DNA of 64,000 bases from Erigeron canadensis. Lineage: Eukaryota > Streptophyta > Magnoliopsida > Asterales > Asteraceae. The stretch lies in NCBI RefSeq assembly GCF_010389155.1, contig NC_057762.1, positions 28,828,055 through 28,892,054 on the forward strand, read 5' to 3'. Shown in pieces: positions 1 through 12,588 of the stretch (the stretch's first letter is position 1; each line of letters opens with the position of its first letter). The translations under genes were made by a program, and so were the position numbers. The notes beneath the pieces are model-generated. The model saw only the letters and a list, made by a program, of their open reading frames with translations. It made no database searches and had not been told where the DNA came from.

Positions 1-1060
1 ACATTGTAAGTAACATGTAAACCTAAGTAGACTATAGTAAGCAAACAGATCATCTATAATCAATTAATATATAAAAATAAGTGACTTTTTGAACCATACA
101 TGATGTTCAATTTCATAACATTTTATCAAACACCTTGTGTGTGTCCAACAAAACTCATACAACTTAATAGCAATAAATCTATAGTTGCTTTATTTTCTCA
201 TTTTGATTGTGAAAATTTTAGACAAATGCTTAAAGTGGTGATAAGATGTCTTAAAAAAGTTAATATATTTAAGAAACACAATACAATATTAAATATAAAC
301 ATACCTCGGAATAAACTCGGGTTGAAATTGTATATCTTAGATTCCATCGATTTTTTCTATAGAAAAACTTCATCAAATTTTGAAATAAAAGAAAAACAAA
401 ATTGAGAGAGAAAACGCATTTGGATTACAATTTAATTTAAACTTTTGATTTTTTTGTTGTTTTAATGCAGCCTCATTATCGAGTTCTGACTATACCTAGA
501 TTGAAATAAAAGTATTTCAATACAGATTATATACATGATACCTTTGAATATATGTGGAAGTAATACAATGGATTAAAACTTGTATTATGTATTTAGGTAT
601 AAAGGTAGATTAATGAAGGAAAAAAAAAAAGAAAAAGAAAGAAGAACCGTAGATGAGAACTTTTTGGTGGGTAATTTTGAAAACACATAGTTCAGCTGTC
701 ACGTGGCACTTTGTGAAGGTATCTGTTATTGGGATTATCTTTTATTAGAAAAGAAGATTTTATTTTTTTTACTATAATTAATTGTATACATAAAAAGTTG
801 TAAATATTTAATAAAAGGGTAATCTTGTCATTTGCTATATTTACAATCAACTGAATTCCATTGAATTCTGTCAACCAAATATACAACATATTTTAAAACT
901 TTCAGATTTCAATTTCCTCAACTTCAAATTCCTTTCACAAATTCCAATTCCTTTAAAAACATTATGTAAACCAAACGCCTCCTAAGTGTTTGTTTGTTGG
1001 TATTTGCTGCCCCTTTTAATTAATTATTGGATTGTATTCATGTTTAGTCTTTTTTTACAA
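1..1060. other. intergenic, no gene seen
   Basis: AT-rich DNA with only short chance open frames. Around 970-985 there is a phrase of the type found at MITE ends (AACCAAACGCCTCC), but I found no matching inverted partner, so no element is called. Confidence 0.5.
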
Positions 1061-1210
1061 AGTTTTTTTTGTTTCTATTAAACGTACTTTTGTTATTTGC
1101 TTCAGGATGATTTCCATAAGTTAGGTTGCTATTTGTTGCTAGTTTTAATTATTAGATTCATGTTTAGGCTTGTTCGTACAGAGTTCTACTGGCCGGGTTT
1201 TCAAGTCATT
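1061..1210 (+). repeat. direct repeat, 5' copy, left half (AMT1 flank)
   Basis: About 150 bp that recurs nearly unchanged, in the same orientation, at 5890-6037 just after the AMT1 stop codon. Shared landmarks include TTGTTATTTGCTTCAGGATG and TTCTACTGGCCGGGTTTTCA. Downstream of AMT1 this half is directly followed by a second block (6038-6264). Here the matching second block only appears at 3530, so the 5' copy seems to be split by about 2.3 kb. Confidence 0.75.
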
Positions 1211-3529
1211 ATATATATATATATATATTGTCACCGATGAGTTGAGTTTCTATTTGATATTGGTCATTGGATTGAAATTTGTTTTGATCCTAACCGTATA
1301 AATTGTTCCATTTAAAAAGGAGTGTTTGTTATATGGATAATTTAAACGTGGGTTAATGTATTTACGGCCATCACCATACATTAAATAACTAAATTCCTTT
1401 TCTTCAGCAAAAGTTTTATTTTGAAATGGATAGATATGATAATGAATAGAAGTGATTCAAGCATGTGCACTGGTGACCAAGTCTTCTGCTTCCACTAAAA
1501 TACGACTTAGCAGCTAAGTTATGTTGATAGAGTCTTAGTTTGTTGGGGTTATTTACGTTCTTTCGGCCTTAATTCCGGTCTGTATTTTTATTGTATTTCA
1601 AAATGTGTGTGTATATAACAATAGATATATATAAACTTGAAAGTGTGTTCATTTCACTTTGCATTATTCATAACAAAATTAACAAATGACATCTTAATCC
1701 AACACGAGTTTGTGGAACAAAAATATGAAGACGACGAGTATAATTCGTGGCCAAAACGGCCATCACCATCATGTCGTAATTTCTCTTCTTCTTCTTTTTC
1801 CAACAATAAACACTTCGTTGCAGGTGATTGAGCATACTGTCGTGTATATGTTATTGTTTTACATGTTGATCATTTATTGGATGTGGGTTTTGACGGTTTA
1901 TCGTTGGAGTGGATGAAAAATCATTAACTGAAGTACAGATGCATTATCTTCATTTGCCAAGGTATCCGAAGGTAAATGCATTAAAATGGTGAAATCTTGA
2001 AGTATATTTTGTTCGTTTTGGTTCGCCATGTGTGAGATGAAAATTTTCGGTGACAAACCACACATAGAAACAACAGGATTTAGAGTAAATAATTATAGGC
2101 TAGGGGTGATTTGGGCTAATGGGTAACCGTAGCTAGTAGGTTAGGTTCAATACCATTTACATTGGGTGTTACGTACATTACGGTACATATTGTATGCTCT
2201 TTAATAAGATAGACATTTTGTTGATTTATGTATTTTAACTAACGTGTTTCAACTTGCAAAATTATGATCTTTTTCTTTCAATTGGATTGATTATCTGCTT
2301 ATTTGATTTTACTCTTTTGTTTATTTTGTACATTTCTTATGATCAGGGGTCTTGTCGTATTGATTTTGGGATGTTTTGATATTTACAGGCACATGTTTTT
2401 AAAACAACATCGGTTTCAATCATACAATAGATCTTCGTATGCTCGCCTACCGTATTTGTAGCATGTACTATATTTGTAGCATGTGTTCTTGAAAGTAGAA
2501 ACAACTAAAAGACGTCATTACGTCCATGCATACGTACGTTTGGCGAACCAAACAGATATCCCAACTGATTTCATGTTATATGCTTGCAATACTCAATTCC
2601 GGAGACTGATTACACGACTAGCTATCATTTTTGTTTCTTTAACGTTCATTTTTTATTCTCCATGATTCGACCAGCAGTGCAAGGAGTACATGCTGATTGC
2701 TGATCACTAATCATTTTTGTGCATTCTTATCGATTTTGCAATAATGACCATATTACTATTGTACTCGTAATATTTAATCATATGTAAGTAGTAAATGTTT
2801 TAGTTACGAAACATATTGCATGCACTTCATGAATGTAGTACGAAGGAAATGATCAAATAGATGAAAATATTAAGAATGCATTTGTGACTAATTTTGTATA
2901 TTTGAATTATTCATGGAGGCAAATTAAGTAGACTGGACTGGGTCAATTTAATAAGTTATAATTAGTTTGAAAAAATTAATAGTATGATCATGTAATATTG
3001 TTTTTAATTGCATTGCTGAAAGCTTTTAGTAGATACAAAGTATTTTACTAGGATTTGATAAGAACGTACGGACCGGGAAATTTTTCTCGTATTAATTTAA
3101 TGGTATAGTCATAGGTTTTTTTTTTTTAAATATGAATTATTCGCAGTGAATGGTGTTGATAAATATAAAGGATTACATTCCAACGGTATGAACCTCTTCA
3201 AAGTGACACAGTTACACAACTACTTCTTTTCATACGTAATACCTCAAGCTATTGCATTAAACATTAATGATTTCATACACAATTTTATATATTAGCCGTT
3301 TATTTTAATCATTAGAATTTTTTATTTTATTTTTTGGATAATCTACATATTTATATATATATTTTTTAACTATGTTTAGATCAATATTAACTTTTCACTT
3401 TTGTTCCTTGACTATTATGATTTATTTCATGTTTTTTCTGTTTGGTTTTTTTTAATTTGTTGTTTAATGAGATATATAGATTTATTTTAATAATCGTTAC
3501 CTGAGTTAAGCACTGATATTTTACCGGTT
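1211..3529. other. 2.3-kb segment splitting the AMT1 5' repeat
   Basis: The segment starts in an (AT)n run at 1211-1229 and ends just before GTTATTTGCTTCACAAG at 3530. I see no convincing gene. Short open frames at 1637-1831 and 2483-2665 match nothing I recognise. No terminal repeats or target duplication are obvious at the junctions, so the mobile class, if any, is unknown. Confidence 0.4.
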
Positions 3530-3690
3530 GTTATTTGCTTCACAAGTCTGTTTTGCAAAAAACTAAATTTTTTATGATTTCCGTTACTTTTCGATCATCA
3601 ATATGTCTGACCACATATATTATTTGCTTTTTAACTTTATCCATGAGCTCAAAGTTTCACATAATTATTTTGGGAATTGATGCTAACTAT
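3530..3690 (+). repeat. direct repeat, 5' copy, right half (AMT1 flank)
   Basis: Matches 6038-6264 downstream of AMT1, including GTTATTTGCTTCACAAGTCT at the start and GGGAATTGATGCTAACTA at the end. The downstream copy carries roughly 70-80 extra bases in its middle. Confidence 0.7.
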
Positions 3691-4340
3691 CTCCATTCTC
3701 CAAGAGTTTTTTTAATTTATTTAAATAATTGTAGATTCTTATCCCATAAATTAGTTACTCAAGTTTTCAAAACGAGGTCAAATGAATTTATTTTTTTTAA
3801 CCAAATATAAACAACTCATTTTATAATTTACAAAGCAACGCCCATTTTATATTTACAATACAATAGCCAATTTGCCATCTTGATGAAGCTTGTTTACACT
3901 AAAAACCAACAACTCTCAATTTCAAGGTAAAGGCACCGTCCATTTCACAGTGTTGTTGATGCAATTGTTCGCAATAACAAGCACTCATCAGATAAAAAGC
4001 AGCCTCCTCCAGCGATACAGCCACCTCCGGTGGCATATCCTACTCCGGCCACCCTTCAGATCAACTTTTCATCGGTTCAAATCCGGGTCCGATTCACCCG
4101 GTTCAGTTTTACTTTCAGACCGGGTTCAATCATTTCACAAAATATCCGTTAAAATGTGAACGTTTGAATTGAAAGAGTCAAATACTTATCGGTTTCCTTG
4201 ATTTCCTCCGAGCTTTTATACTTAGACTTTTTTTTTTTTGGGTCAATATATATAGAGATAGAGAGAGATCTGTCACATTGTTTTGTTATTAAGAAAGAAA
4301 ACCCACCTACCTAAAATTAATTAATAATATAATAGGGGGA
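3691..4340. promoter_or_regulatory. AMT1 upstream region with probable TATA box
   Basis: A TATATATA run at 4247-4254 lies about 90 bp before the AMT1 start and is followed by a GA-rich leader, a plausible core promoter. The stretch 3950-4150 is GC-richer than its surroundings, with a proline-coding frame in one phase ending at a stop near 4150. It may be leader sequence or a fragment of another gene; I do not recognise it. Confidence 0.4.
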
Positions 4341-4724
4341 ATGGCGGCGGCGACGTGTTCTGCCGATGCACTGGCAACCATGTTTGGAGGCAACACAACA
4401 AACGCGATGGGGGCGGCATCTTTGATATGTGATCAGCTGAACAGCGTGGCAACGAGGTTCACCGACACCACCTATGCCGTGGATTCCACATACCTGCTGT
4501 TTTCAGCGTACCTTGTGTTTTCTATGCAGCTTGGGTTCGCCATGCTTTGTGCAGGCTCTGTTCGGGCCAAGAACACCATGAACATCATGCTTACCAACGT
4601 CCTCGACGCCGCTGCCGGCGGCTTGTTCTATTACCTCTTTGGCTTCGCTTTCGCCTTCGGCACCCCCTCCAACGGCTTCATTGGCAAACACAACTTCGCC
4701 TTGAAAGACATCCCTTCCTCTGAT

Positions 4725-4759
<35 letters not shown>

Positions 4760-5852
4760 TGCCATCGCCGCTGCCGGCATCACCTCCGGATCCATCGCCG
4801 AAAGGACCCAGTTCGTCGCCTACTTGATTTATTCCGCTTTCTTGACCGGCTTTGTGTACCCGGTCGTTTCCCACTGGTTCTGGTCTGTTGACGGCTGGGC
4901 CAGCGCCTCAAACTTGGATGACCTGTTCCTGGGATCTGGTGTGATCGATTTTGCGGGATCTGGTGTGGTTCATATGGTTGGTGGCATTGCTGGCTTGTAC
5001 GGTGCTCTGATTGAGGGCCCCAGGATTGGTCGGTTTGACCACACGGGTCGCTCCGTGGCCTTACGAGGCCATAGCGCCTCTCTGGTGGTGCTTGGTACCT
5101 TTTTGCTATGGTTTGGATGGTACGGCTTCAACCCCGGTTCTTTTACCAAAATCTTGAGCCCTTACGAGTCTGGCAACTACTACGGGCAATGGAGCGCCGT
5201 AGGTAGGACCGCGGTGACCACCACTTTGGCCGGGTGCACTGCTGCCCTGACTACCTTGTTTGGTAAACGGATGATATCAGGACATTGGAATGTAACAGAT
5301 GTATGCAACGGCCTGCTGGGGGGATTTGCTGCCATCACCGCTGGGTGTTCCGTGGTGGATCCGTGGGCGGCGATCATCTGTGGGTTTGTGGCCGCCTGTG
5401 TGTTGACAGGATGTAACATGTTGGCTGAAAAGTTCAAATATGACGATCCTTTAGAAGCTGCCCAGTTACATGGTGGGTGCGGGGCATGGGGGATTATATT
5501 CACGGCCTTGTTTGCTAGAAAGAAGTACGTAAACGAGGTCTATCCTGGGAAACCAGACCGTCCGTACGGGCTGTTTATGGGAGGTGGGGGTAAACTGCTG
5601 GCGGCACATGTGATACAGATTCTGGTCATATTTGGGTTCGTGAGTGCCACAATGGGTCCCCTGTTTCTGATCCTACGCAAGCTGAAGCTGCTGAGGATAT
5701 CGGCGGAAGATGAGACAGCGGGTATGGATATGACAAGACACGGTGGATTCGCATACGTGTATCACGACGAAGGATCGGACGATCCCAAATTAGTTGGAGG
5801 TGGCCTCCCTATGAGGAAGATTGAACCAGCTTCATCTGCAACATTACCATAA
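4341..5852 (+). CDS. AMT1: AMT1-type high-affinity ammonium transporter
   Basis: A 503-residue AMT/Rh/Mep protein from a single exon, as is usual for plant AMT1 genes. It should sit in the plasma membrane as a trimer with 11 transmembrane helices and import ammonium. The family signature beginning [13 protein letters not shown] is at about residues 203-215. The twin pore histidines are His211 and His377 (LHGGCGAWG). The cytosolic C-terminus keeps [12 protein letters not shown]. Its Thr465 corresponds to the threonine whose phosphorylation shuts neighbouring pores in Arabidopsis AMT1;1. The start is the only ATG that gives the usual N-terminus. Codons are much GC-richer than the flanks. No break is visible, so I infer a functional gene. 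Which AMT1 paralogue it is cannot be settled here. Confidence 0.97.
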
Positions 5853-5889
5853 TAATCGGCTTCAATTCATGCTTGTTATAGTTCTTTAT

Positions 5890-6264
5890 AAGTTTTTGTT
5901 TCTATTAAACGTACTTTTGTTATTTGCTTCAGGATGATTTCCATAAGTTAGGTTGCTATTTGTTGCTAGTTTTAATTATTGGATTCATGTTTAGGCTTGT
6001 TCGTACAAAGTTCTACTGGCCGGGTTTTCAAGTCATTGTTATTTGCTTCACAAGTCTGTATTGCAAAAACTAAAATTATTATGATTTCCATAACTATTCG
6101 ATCATCAACATGTCTGACCACATATAATACATATATTATATTTGCTACTTCGATGCTGAGTTACATATATTTACTTCTTTTGTAAATGTGAATTCTTGTG
6201 TTTTTTAACTTTATCCATGAGCTCAAAGTTTCACATAATTTTTTTGGGAATTGATGCTAACTAT
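5890..6264 (+). repeat. direct repeat, 3' copy (AMT1 flank)
   Basis: The continuous copy of the repeat whose halves lie at 1061-1210 and 3530-3690. It begins about 40 bp after the AMT1 stop, so it probably includes the 3' UTR. If so, the 5' copy could be the remnant of a second AMT1 tail. Just beyond it, 6270-6345 holds a few short tandem copies of TATTTACTTCTTTTGTA. Confidence 0.7.
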
Positions 6265-6920
6265 ATTTACTGAGTTACATGTATTTACTTCTTTTGTAAA
6301 TGTATTTACTTCTTTTGTATATTTACTTCTTTTGTATATGTGAATTCTCGGCTACTTGCAACTCTTAGGTTTCAGGTGAACTAGAGTAGACATGGGGTAT
6401 TATTCCGACCACCAATGCTTTAAAGTGAATGTCCTTAAAGTTTTGTTATCATCTTTTCTTGTATTGAAGTTTTTGTAGTCTTTGTTTTCGCTTGAAGATT
6501 TTTTTTGATGATCATTTGATTCATATCATCTGAATATCTGATATACATACGATACATGCTACAATGCCATCAAATTGGTAGGTTTATTCGATATGACATC
6601 AGAAATGAATAACTATCTGGACGCGGATCCTTTCTTGTTGCAAGGCCAACCTATTTATAATTGCCCTTAACCCTTTATACACAATCTTAGTTGGGCTCAT
6701 TTTCAGGCTAGGCAACTAATTATAGACTTTTATAATATCGAATCCCCGTGGTTTGCCTATGTTTGTATGTCTATAATGTATATACATAGTTGTGCAACTT
6801 AATTTTGTCACCTTAGTCAATCTGTTTAATATTCTTGATAGTTGACCTTTGTGAATGTATAAATTATATAGTTATTTCTATTGATATGATTTGGATCTTT
6901 GTGTGATCAATTCTTTGAAG
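6265..6920. other. intergenic
   Basis: No gene seen apart from the short TATTTACTTCTTTTGTA repeats at its left edge. It may contain the decayed promoter of the inhibitor-2 pseudogene that follows. Confidence 0.4.
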
Positions 6921-9900
6921 CAGTGGGAAGGTGTGAAATGGGACGAGGCAAATTTGGGGAAAATTGAAGCAAATAAACCTGTAAGGCAGAAAAAAGACTC
7001 CATATCATCCAATGGTTGATGTTGATGGTAAGTTAATATTTACTTTCTGCAGTTGAAATTTATGCTCATTACATGTATTTTTTTTTGGGCTTTTCTGTAG
7101 GCCAGAGGTTGGTTGTGCCTTTTATTTTATTGAAAATTTTTCTTTCTAATGTTGATCAGTAGACAGCCTAATGGTTAAAGATATGCTTAACTGTTTAAGA
7201 GTTATCTCCTAAGTTCATTATTTCTAAATATTTGATATGGCAACTTGGGTGGTGAGTCGGGTTGGTAACGGGTTAAAGTCGGTCATTTAACTGGAGTTTG
7301 GTTGGCCCGCTAATTGTGAATAATCATGACCATATGCTTATAACTAATTAGAATTTGGGTCGGATTTGGTGGTCGGGTTTGGTGAAGGGTCGAAACTTAT
7401 TTGACACTAGCTGGATTGGTCTACTAATTGTGAGTAATCACAACCATGTCCTTGTAACTAGTTAGCATTCGCAAATATTTATAGATGAAATAAACATACA
7501 ATTAGGTGCCACGATAAATATGAAATATCTATCCATGACAACAATTTCAGAAACCCATAATGCAATTTCTATAGCAGCATATACATAATTTATCAGTCAC
7601 TAACCCTTTTAATACGAAGAACACCATGTCATATCAATTTTAGCAGATCTTGATCACGCCCGTAAATCTGATTTCCCAATTTGTCGGAAAAATAGTGAGA
7701 ATTTAAGCATTTGTTACCTCTGAAATAAGTAATAACCCGACCTCAAATTGAGGGAATAATAACGAATCGATTATTAGATTACTAGCAGCAAATTGTCATG
7801 ATACCTGATTACCAGATGAGCCGATTTTAGCACGGATGATCTGATTAAAGGAGAGATGAGAGTGCAGAAGGAAATGCTGAAACGGTGTATGACGAGAGCA
7901 TTTGAGTAATGGAAGAAGAATATGATATTACACAATGAAAACAATAGGAATTTCTATATTAGGGGGTTGGGCGAAACAAGTTTGAAATTGACCCGTATCA
8001 CCCGTTCTCACGTATGAATATCTTCCGTGGCCCATTTCAACGTGTTGACAAACATACACGAGGCCCAAATAGCCTCATAAAGTATTTAGGGAGTAAATTG
8101 TCCCAATTTTGATAAATTGGGTACATATTATCGGGTCTGCTCAACTGCATAAGATGTGCAAGTTTTCACTATTATGTTGGAGCGGCTGGAGTAAGGACAG
8201 TTATCTATTGTAGTGTAGAATGTTGATACGATCTTCTTTCCGTTCGTTTGTCCTAAACGTCTGTCCTAAACGTTCACATAGACGTTATAATTTTACTATA
8301 TATATAATTGTAAATGTGTAACAGCCGGCTTTATGTATCCTTTTATCAATTTCCATACCATCTATACTCTAAAAAAGAAAAACTATGGAGAAATCTAGAT
8401 CAAAAAATCTCTATGCTTCTGCAATATATGGGGAATCCAATCTTCATTTAATGTTGACAAAGTAATAGACCTTGGTTCTACCTACCTTAATGTGATCTTA
8501 TATCTAAGATTAAAAGAATGAATAAACTGTTGTGATTATCTTCACGCACGTTTTTCACGTTCCCTGTAAAGCTAACTCTATGACGTGATTTCCATGCTAC
8601 AATTTAATAGAAACCTCACATACAACCAACTTGACCATCACCTGACCAATATTTGCAGGATCTCTCGATTTTGTTGACTGTTTAACCCTCTTTTTGCAGG
8701 ATCTCTGTCTCTAATACAGGATTCTAGATTGCAGGAAGTGGATGACGCTATTGTGCATGCTGAAGCAATGCGCTCTGCACTGAATGCTATGGGATCTTCT
8801 GGTAGTAGTAATCACTTGCGACGTTCTGGTTGGACATCATCAGAAGATGAAGCAGATTATATGGATCAAGAAGATGATGAAGGTTTGTTCGTTATCTTCT
8901 ACCACGTTTCTTTTAGTGGAAATTTCGACCCATTTACTTATGAATCAGTCGTGTTATGTTATTATCTAATTATCTCTAATGAGTCAAAGTGGTAAGATAA
9001 AAAGAAGAAAGGTTAGACAGTAAACACGTCGAAAGTCACCCAAAGTGTATTCTTATATAAAATCTTGTAGATCTTTTCTAGAGCAAATTGCATAGAATGG
9101 CAATGCATTTACGCAAATCCATATTTTAGGTATTAAATTTTGCTTTCACCCATATAGTCAAAATGATTGGAAAATGTAATGTTGTAGCCGGATTTGACAA
9201 ACTGGGCATTTATGTCAAGAATTTTTAAAGTATGTTACTGAGAAATACACGGGCTATAACTTCTTTAAACCCGTTACTCTTAGAACTTCTTTAACGGATA
9301 TATATCTCTTCTTTTATATCAAGGACGATTGTGTAGCAGATCTCTTAATCTTTTTTATTAGAAAATTCTGAAATATATTCTAGAAATCTAGGCACCATGT
9401 AGATCGTTTTTTGTATTCGTTCTAATCACAATCTGATTGATAATTTTCAGATTTGTGTTTTGTATAAAAACCATTTTTTATATGATTGATTAACATTTAA
9501 TTTTCTTGTTCTTGATTCTCACTAGTAATTCTTCACAGTCTGTTCTTGATTAGCAAAGTCTATTTATATTGGTTTTCTCTTCAGTTACTTGCTTAGTTTT
9601 TGCATCGCTCTTTCAAAAACAAAAAAGAGTATTATTGAAGAAGAAAATGTTGTTTACATATTTGACATACTTGGTTTTTTTATTAAAAAAAAAAAGTTAA
9701 ATTAGTGGAACAAGACGTGTTTCTAGTCAACTCTACTGGGCCTGTATTGACCCGTAGAGAAAAGTTAATCGTTAATCTAGCTCACAAACTAGTCGAATGA
9801 ATATTGTCTACAGCCTATCGTAACATGTGTGAAATACTCAGCAGGCTCTAAAACAGGAGGAACATATGTTTTAGAGAGCACAGACGAGCACATTATGATG

Positions 9901-10094
9901 AGTTCCGTAAAGTAGAAGAACTGCAAAATAGGCGGAAAGGATTCTTGGATGAAGAATCGTCTGACGAAGATGGAGAAAACGGAAAGAAAACGAATGGGAA
10001 ATGTGTCTTGACTTCATCTTCATCATCATCATTTGCAAGTGGATTGAAAGACAGACACATGATAGATGCTGTAGATGTACCACCTCCTGCATAA
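6921..10094 (+). pseudogene. protein phosphatase inhibitor-2 (IPP-2) pseudogene
   Basis: Three exon-like blocks encode a plant type-1 phosphatase inhibitor-2 protein but carry frame breaks. Block 1 (about 6921-7027) reads VKWDEANLGKIEANKPVRQ. It then appears to lack 11 of the 12 bases for the expected ITEP, so KTPYHPMVDVD follows in another frame. Block 2 (8699-8882) is open, with GSLSLIQDSRLQ and later GWTSSEDEADYMDQEDDE. Block 3 (9845-10094) needs an extra A removed near 9852 to read KQEEHM and lacks two bases near 9868 (a TAG results). From FREHRRAHYDEF onward it is open to the TAA. I see no ATG in frame at the expected start. The family binds PP1 through such motifs. Introns and splice borders are retained, so this is a decayed gene copy and not a retrocopy. 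Decay looks recent. Confidence 0.8.
7245..7470 (+). repeat. imperfect tandem duplication, about 110 bp unit
   Basis: Two adjacent diverged copies inside the first intron of the IPP-2 pseudogene. Both carry CTAATTGTGA, TAATCA and then TTATAACTAATTAG or TTGTAACTAGTTAG, preceded by GGGT/GGTCGGGTTTGG-like text. Only the similarity is seen; no mobile class is recognised. Confidence 0.5.
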
Positions 10095-11312
10095 GTGCTC
10101 TTAATTATAGACATTCACAAATGACCATCATTCAGGGCTGGATTCACCAGTAAACTCTTTTTTGGGTATGTTTGGCGAAAATATATAGCTGGTAGCGTTT
10201 GGTTGGAAGCTGATAGTTGTACTGCTAGATACCCTTATATTTTGGAGGCATATGTGAATGACACTGATATATCATTTTTAGATACAAATTCTCTTGTTAA
10301 TACGAAAAATTTAATGTACAGAAGTTGATTATATTTATGAGAATGACGAAGGAAAGGATGCTGCGCGATCGTTTTCATTGTGCTCGTCAAATATGTGTTT
10401 TGAGCAGGCAACTAGAAGAATACCAAAGAATATGTTTAGCATTGCATCGAATATCAATTAGCATCAGGTCTGAAGTCATGCTACTAAGCGATTAAGAAAA
10501 TTACGAGTATATCAACTTAAGGTCTTAACAAAAATATGCTGCTGAATTGTTTGCTAATGCCTACTGCAAGGTTGATATATCTTGGTTCATTTGAAAACTA
10601 GTTTAGAGATGTAATGAAGATCCGTGAAATACAGAGTTTATATTATTGTCTTCAATGTCTTCCGAATCTCATCTCTTTTGCTTAGTTCCTCTTGTCAACA
10701 AAAAAATGTCACTAATAGTTACAACTACAACAAAAATGATAGACTCTAATCGATACATTATTTCTCTTACAAACATAGTGTTCTAGATCTAATGAGACTT
10801 TTTACAACCATTGCTAAAAACGATATATCAGTGTTTTAATTCCAAACGAGCACTCAAATGAGTTGTGTTTACATATTTGACCATGCGAAAACTTAAATCC
10901 ACAATCCGTCTAATCGATTACTAGATCATCTTATATACTGTTGGATCGGTAAAAAAAATTTCGATGGTAATCAGTCTTGTGTTAACTTAATTCAAATTGT
11001 CATAAATTAAAGTAAGTAGAGGCTTCTTTTTATTTTTTAGAAAAAGGTGTAGCATACATTGTCTGGATAGGCTTCTTACTCTTGTTTAAAACATTAGGTT
11101 ACCAGAAAGAATGTGACAAAGTTTAATACGCCAAACCAAACAAATTAATTGAGGTTGTTGTAGTAAAATATCTAAGAATTCAGTGATTTCCGTTGAATTA
11201 ATGCTACTACTAAATTAAATATCCTTAACCTTAAACCATGCCTTATCCAAACATCAAAAGTCATCCCATCAAAAGTCATCGCTCTTTTCTCATAAGAATA
11301 AAGCATAAGTAA
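10095..11312. other. intergenic, no gene seen
   Basis: AT-rich DNA after the IPP-2 pseudogene. No coding, RNA or repeat structure that I can support. Confidence 0.5.
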
Positions 11313-11475
11313 TAAATGGCTATTGGTCCAGTTGGCAAGGAGGTTTTCCGTAAGGGTTTCCCGGTTGTGGCGTTTAGTGTAGACCCGAGTTCGAGTCATA
11401 GAAGCATGACTGGGTGAATTTGATTGAGTAATCGGGTTTGACAAACATGGGCGGGGTTAGGGTTAATTGGTTAAA
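11313..11475 (+). mobile_element. tRNA-derived SINE-like element
   Basis: Resembles a polymerase III promoter: TGGTCCAGTTGGCAAGGAGG near 11325 is like a tRNA A box and GAGTTCGAGTC near 11388 like a B box, about 60 bp apart. The body runs to a short A-rich tract near 11472. No cloverleaf with a proper acceptor stem can be drawn, so this is more likely a SINE than a tRNA gene. Confidence 0.5.
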
Positions 11476-11904
11476 AAAACCTTAAGTTTTTAATTTGATG
11501 ATTGATAATGATATATAGGTTTTAGATTGATGGGATAAAACATGTCTAATGTATTTTTAGGCTATATTTTAATCAAGATTATAGACTATAACTAGATCTC
11601 ATTTTTAGGCATTTAAGTATGTAACATATGGTTTTGACATATGTATCATTTTTCCACTAATATACATTTACAAATAGTATGTTTAACAATTATATAAAGC
11701 TTAGACAAGAGTACAAGACAAAGAACACAACCATACCATGCCCTCGAATAGAAAGAAAGGACCTGGGCCAGAGCAACTTGGCTATGGGTATTGGAATATG
11801 ACCGTTGAAGTGATGCTTTACGAAGGAATGGCTAATGGTTGTTGCTAAGCCTTTTGATTTTATTGTCGTGGTGATGCGCCTATAACATGTTATGGTAATA
11901 CGAG
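11476..11904. other. intergenic, no gene seen
   Basis: AT-rich filler between a SINE-like element and a Helitron-like element. Confidence 0.4.
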
Positions 11905-12296
11905 AGAAAGGTACTCGCACGTTGCGTCGGCGATGGAGGTGGCGGCAGTGGTGGTTTAGTTTTTTTTATGTAGTGATTTATGTGATAATGTGAAGGTGGC
12001 AACAAGTGTTTTTTTTAATTGAATTCTTATGTTTTTAATTGAAGGTGGCAGAATATATTAGGTGTATATTAGGAATGAGAAAACAAGATGAACAACTTAA
12101 AAAAACTTAGAGATAAATACAGTTTATATAGTAAAAAAAGTGGCGGCAGATTAGATAAATAGGAGGCAAAGATTAGAGGAAAAAATTAGGAGAGAATAAT
12201 TAAAGGGTAATTTTAGTAGAAAGTAAAAGACTAAATGAGTTATTGTAGAGTGATAGTTCCAATAAGATACATGTGCTTGGGTTTGTATATATTAGA
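11905..12296 (-). mobile_element. degenerate non-autonomous Helitron-like element
   Basis: On the plus strand its left part reads GGTACTCGCACGTTGCGTCG, a variant of the terminal hairpin in the Helitrons at 33791 and 34100. A GGTGG-rich stretch follows, as in the 34100 element. On the minus strand the other end reads TCTAATATATACAAACCC, a Helitron-like 5' start. The 3' CTRR is degraded (CTCG), so the borders are approximate. Confidence 0.4.
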
Positions 12297-12588
12297 AAAG
12301 CCCTTAGTTTTCTAGTAATCTCTTGACATTATCAGGTTTGTATAGCTTGGGTTATTGTTCATTTAGCAATTTAGTACGAGAAATGTAAAAATGTGTTAAT
12401 TATTGATGATACCGGCTAATCTTTTGTAAGATTATCTTAACAATGAAGCCTCTATAAATTTTTATATAAACCAAGAGAGCCATTGTAGCTTTATCGATAT
12501 TAACCTCAGCTATACTAACATCCATTTACAAATACTCCGGTGATGATTCATACACTTTTCCAACAAAGCTATCTAGTCAACTTATTAA
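12297..12588. other. intergenic, no gene seen
   Basis: About 290 bp of AT-rich DNA between two mobile elements. Confidence 0.4.

Noticed and set aside
1637..1916. Overlapping short frames with HHHH and SSSS runs
   Set aside because: Short, no recognisable domain, and no second exon could be joined with confidence.
4072..4110. GGTTCAAATCC as a tRNA B box
   Set aside because: No A box or acceptor stem at the right distance; the region reads better as AMT1 leader or coding-like sequence.
4503..5503. Long minus-strand frames inside AMT1 (123 and 107 residues)
   Set aside because: Shadows of the GC-rich AMT1 reading frame; no start context or family match.
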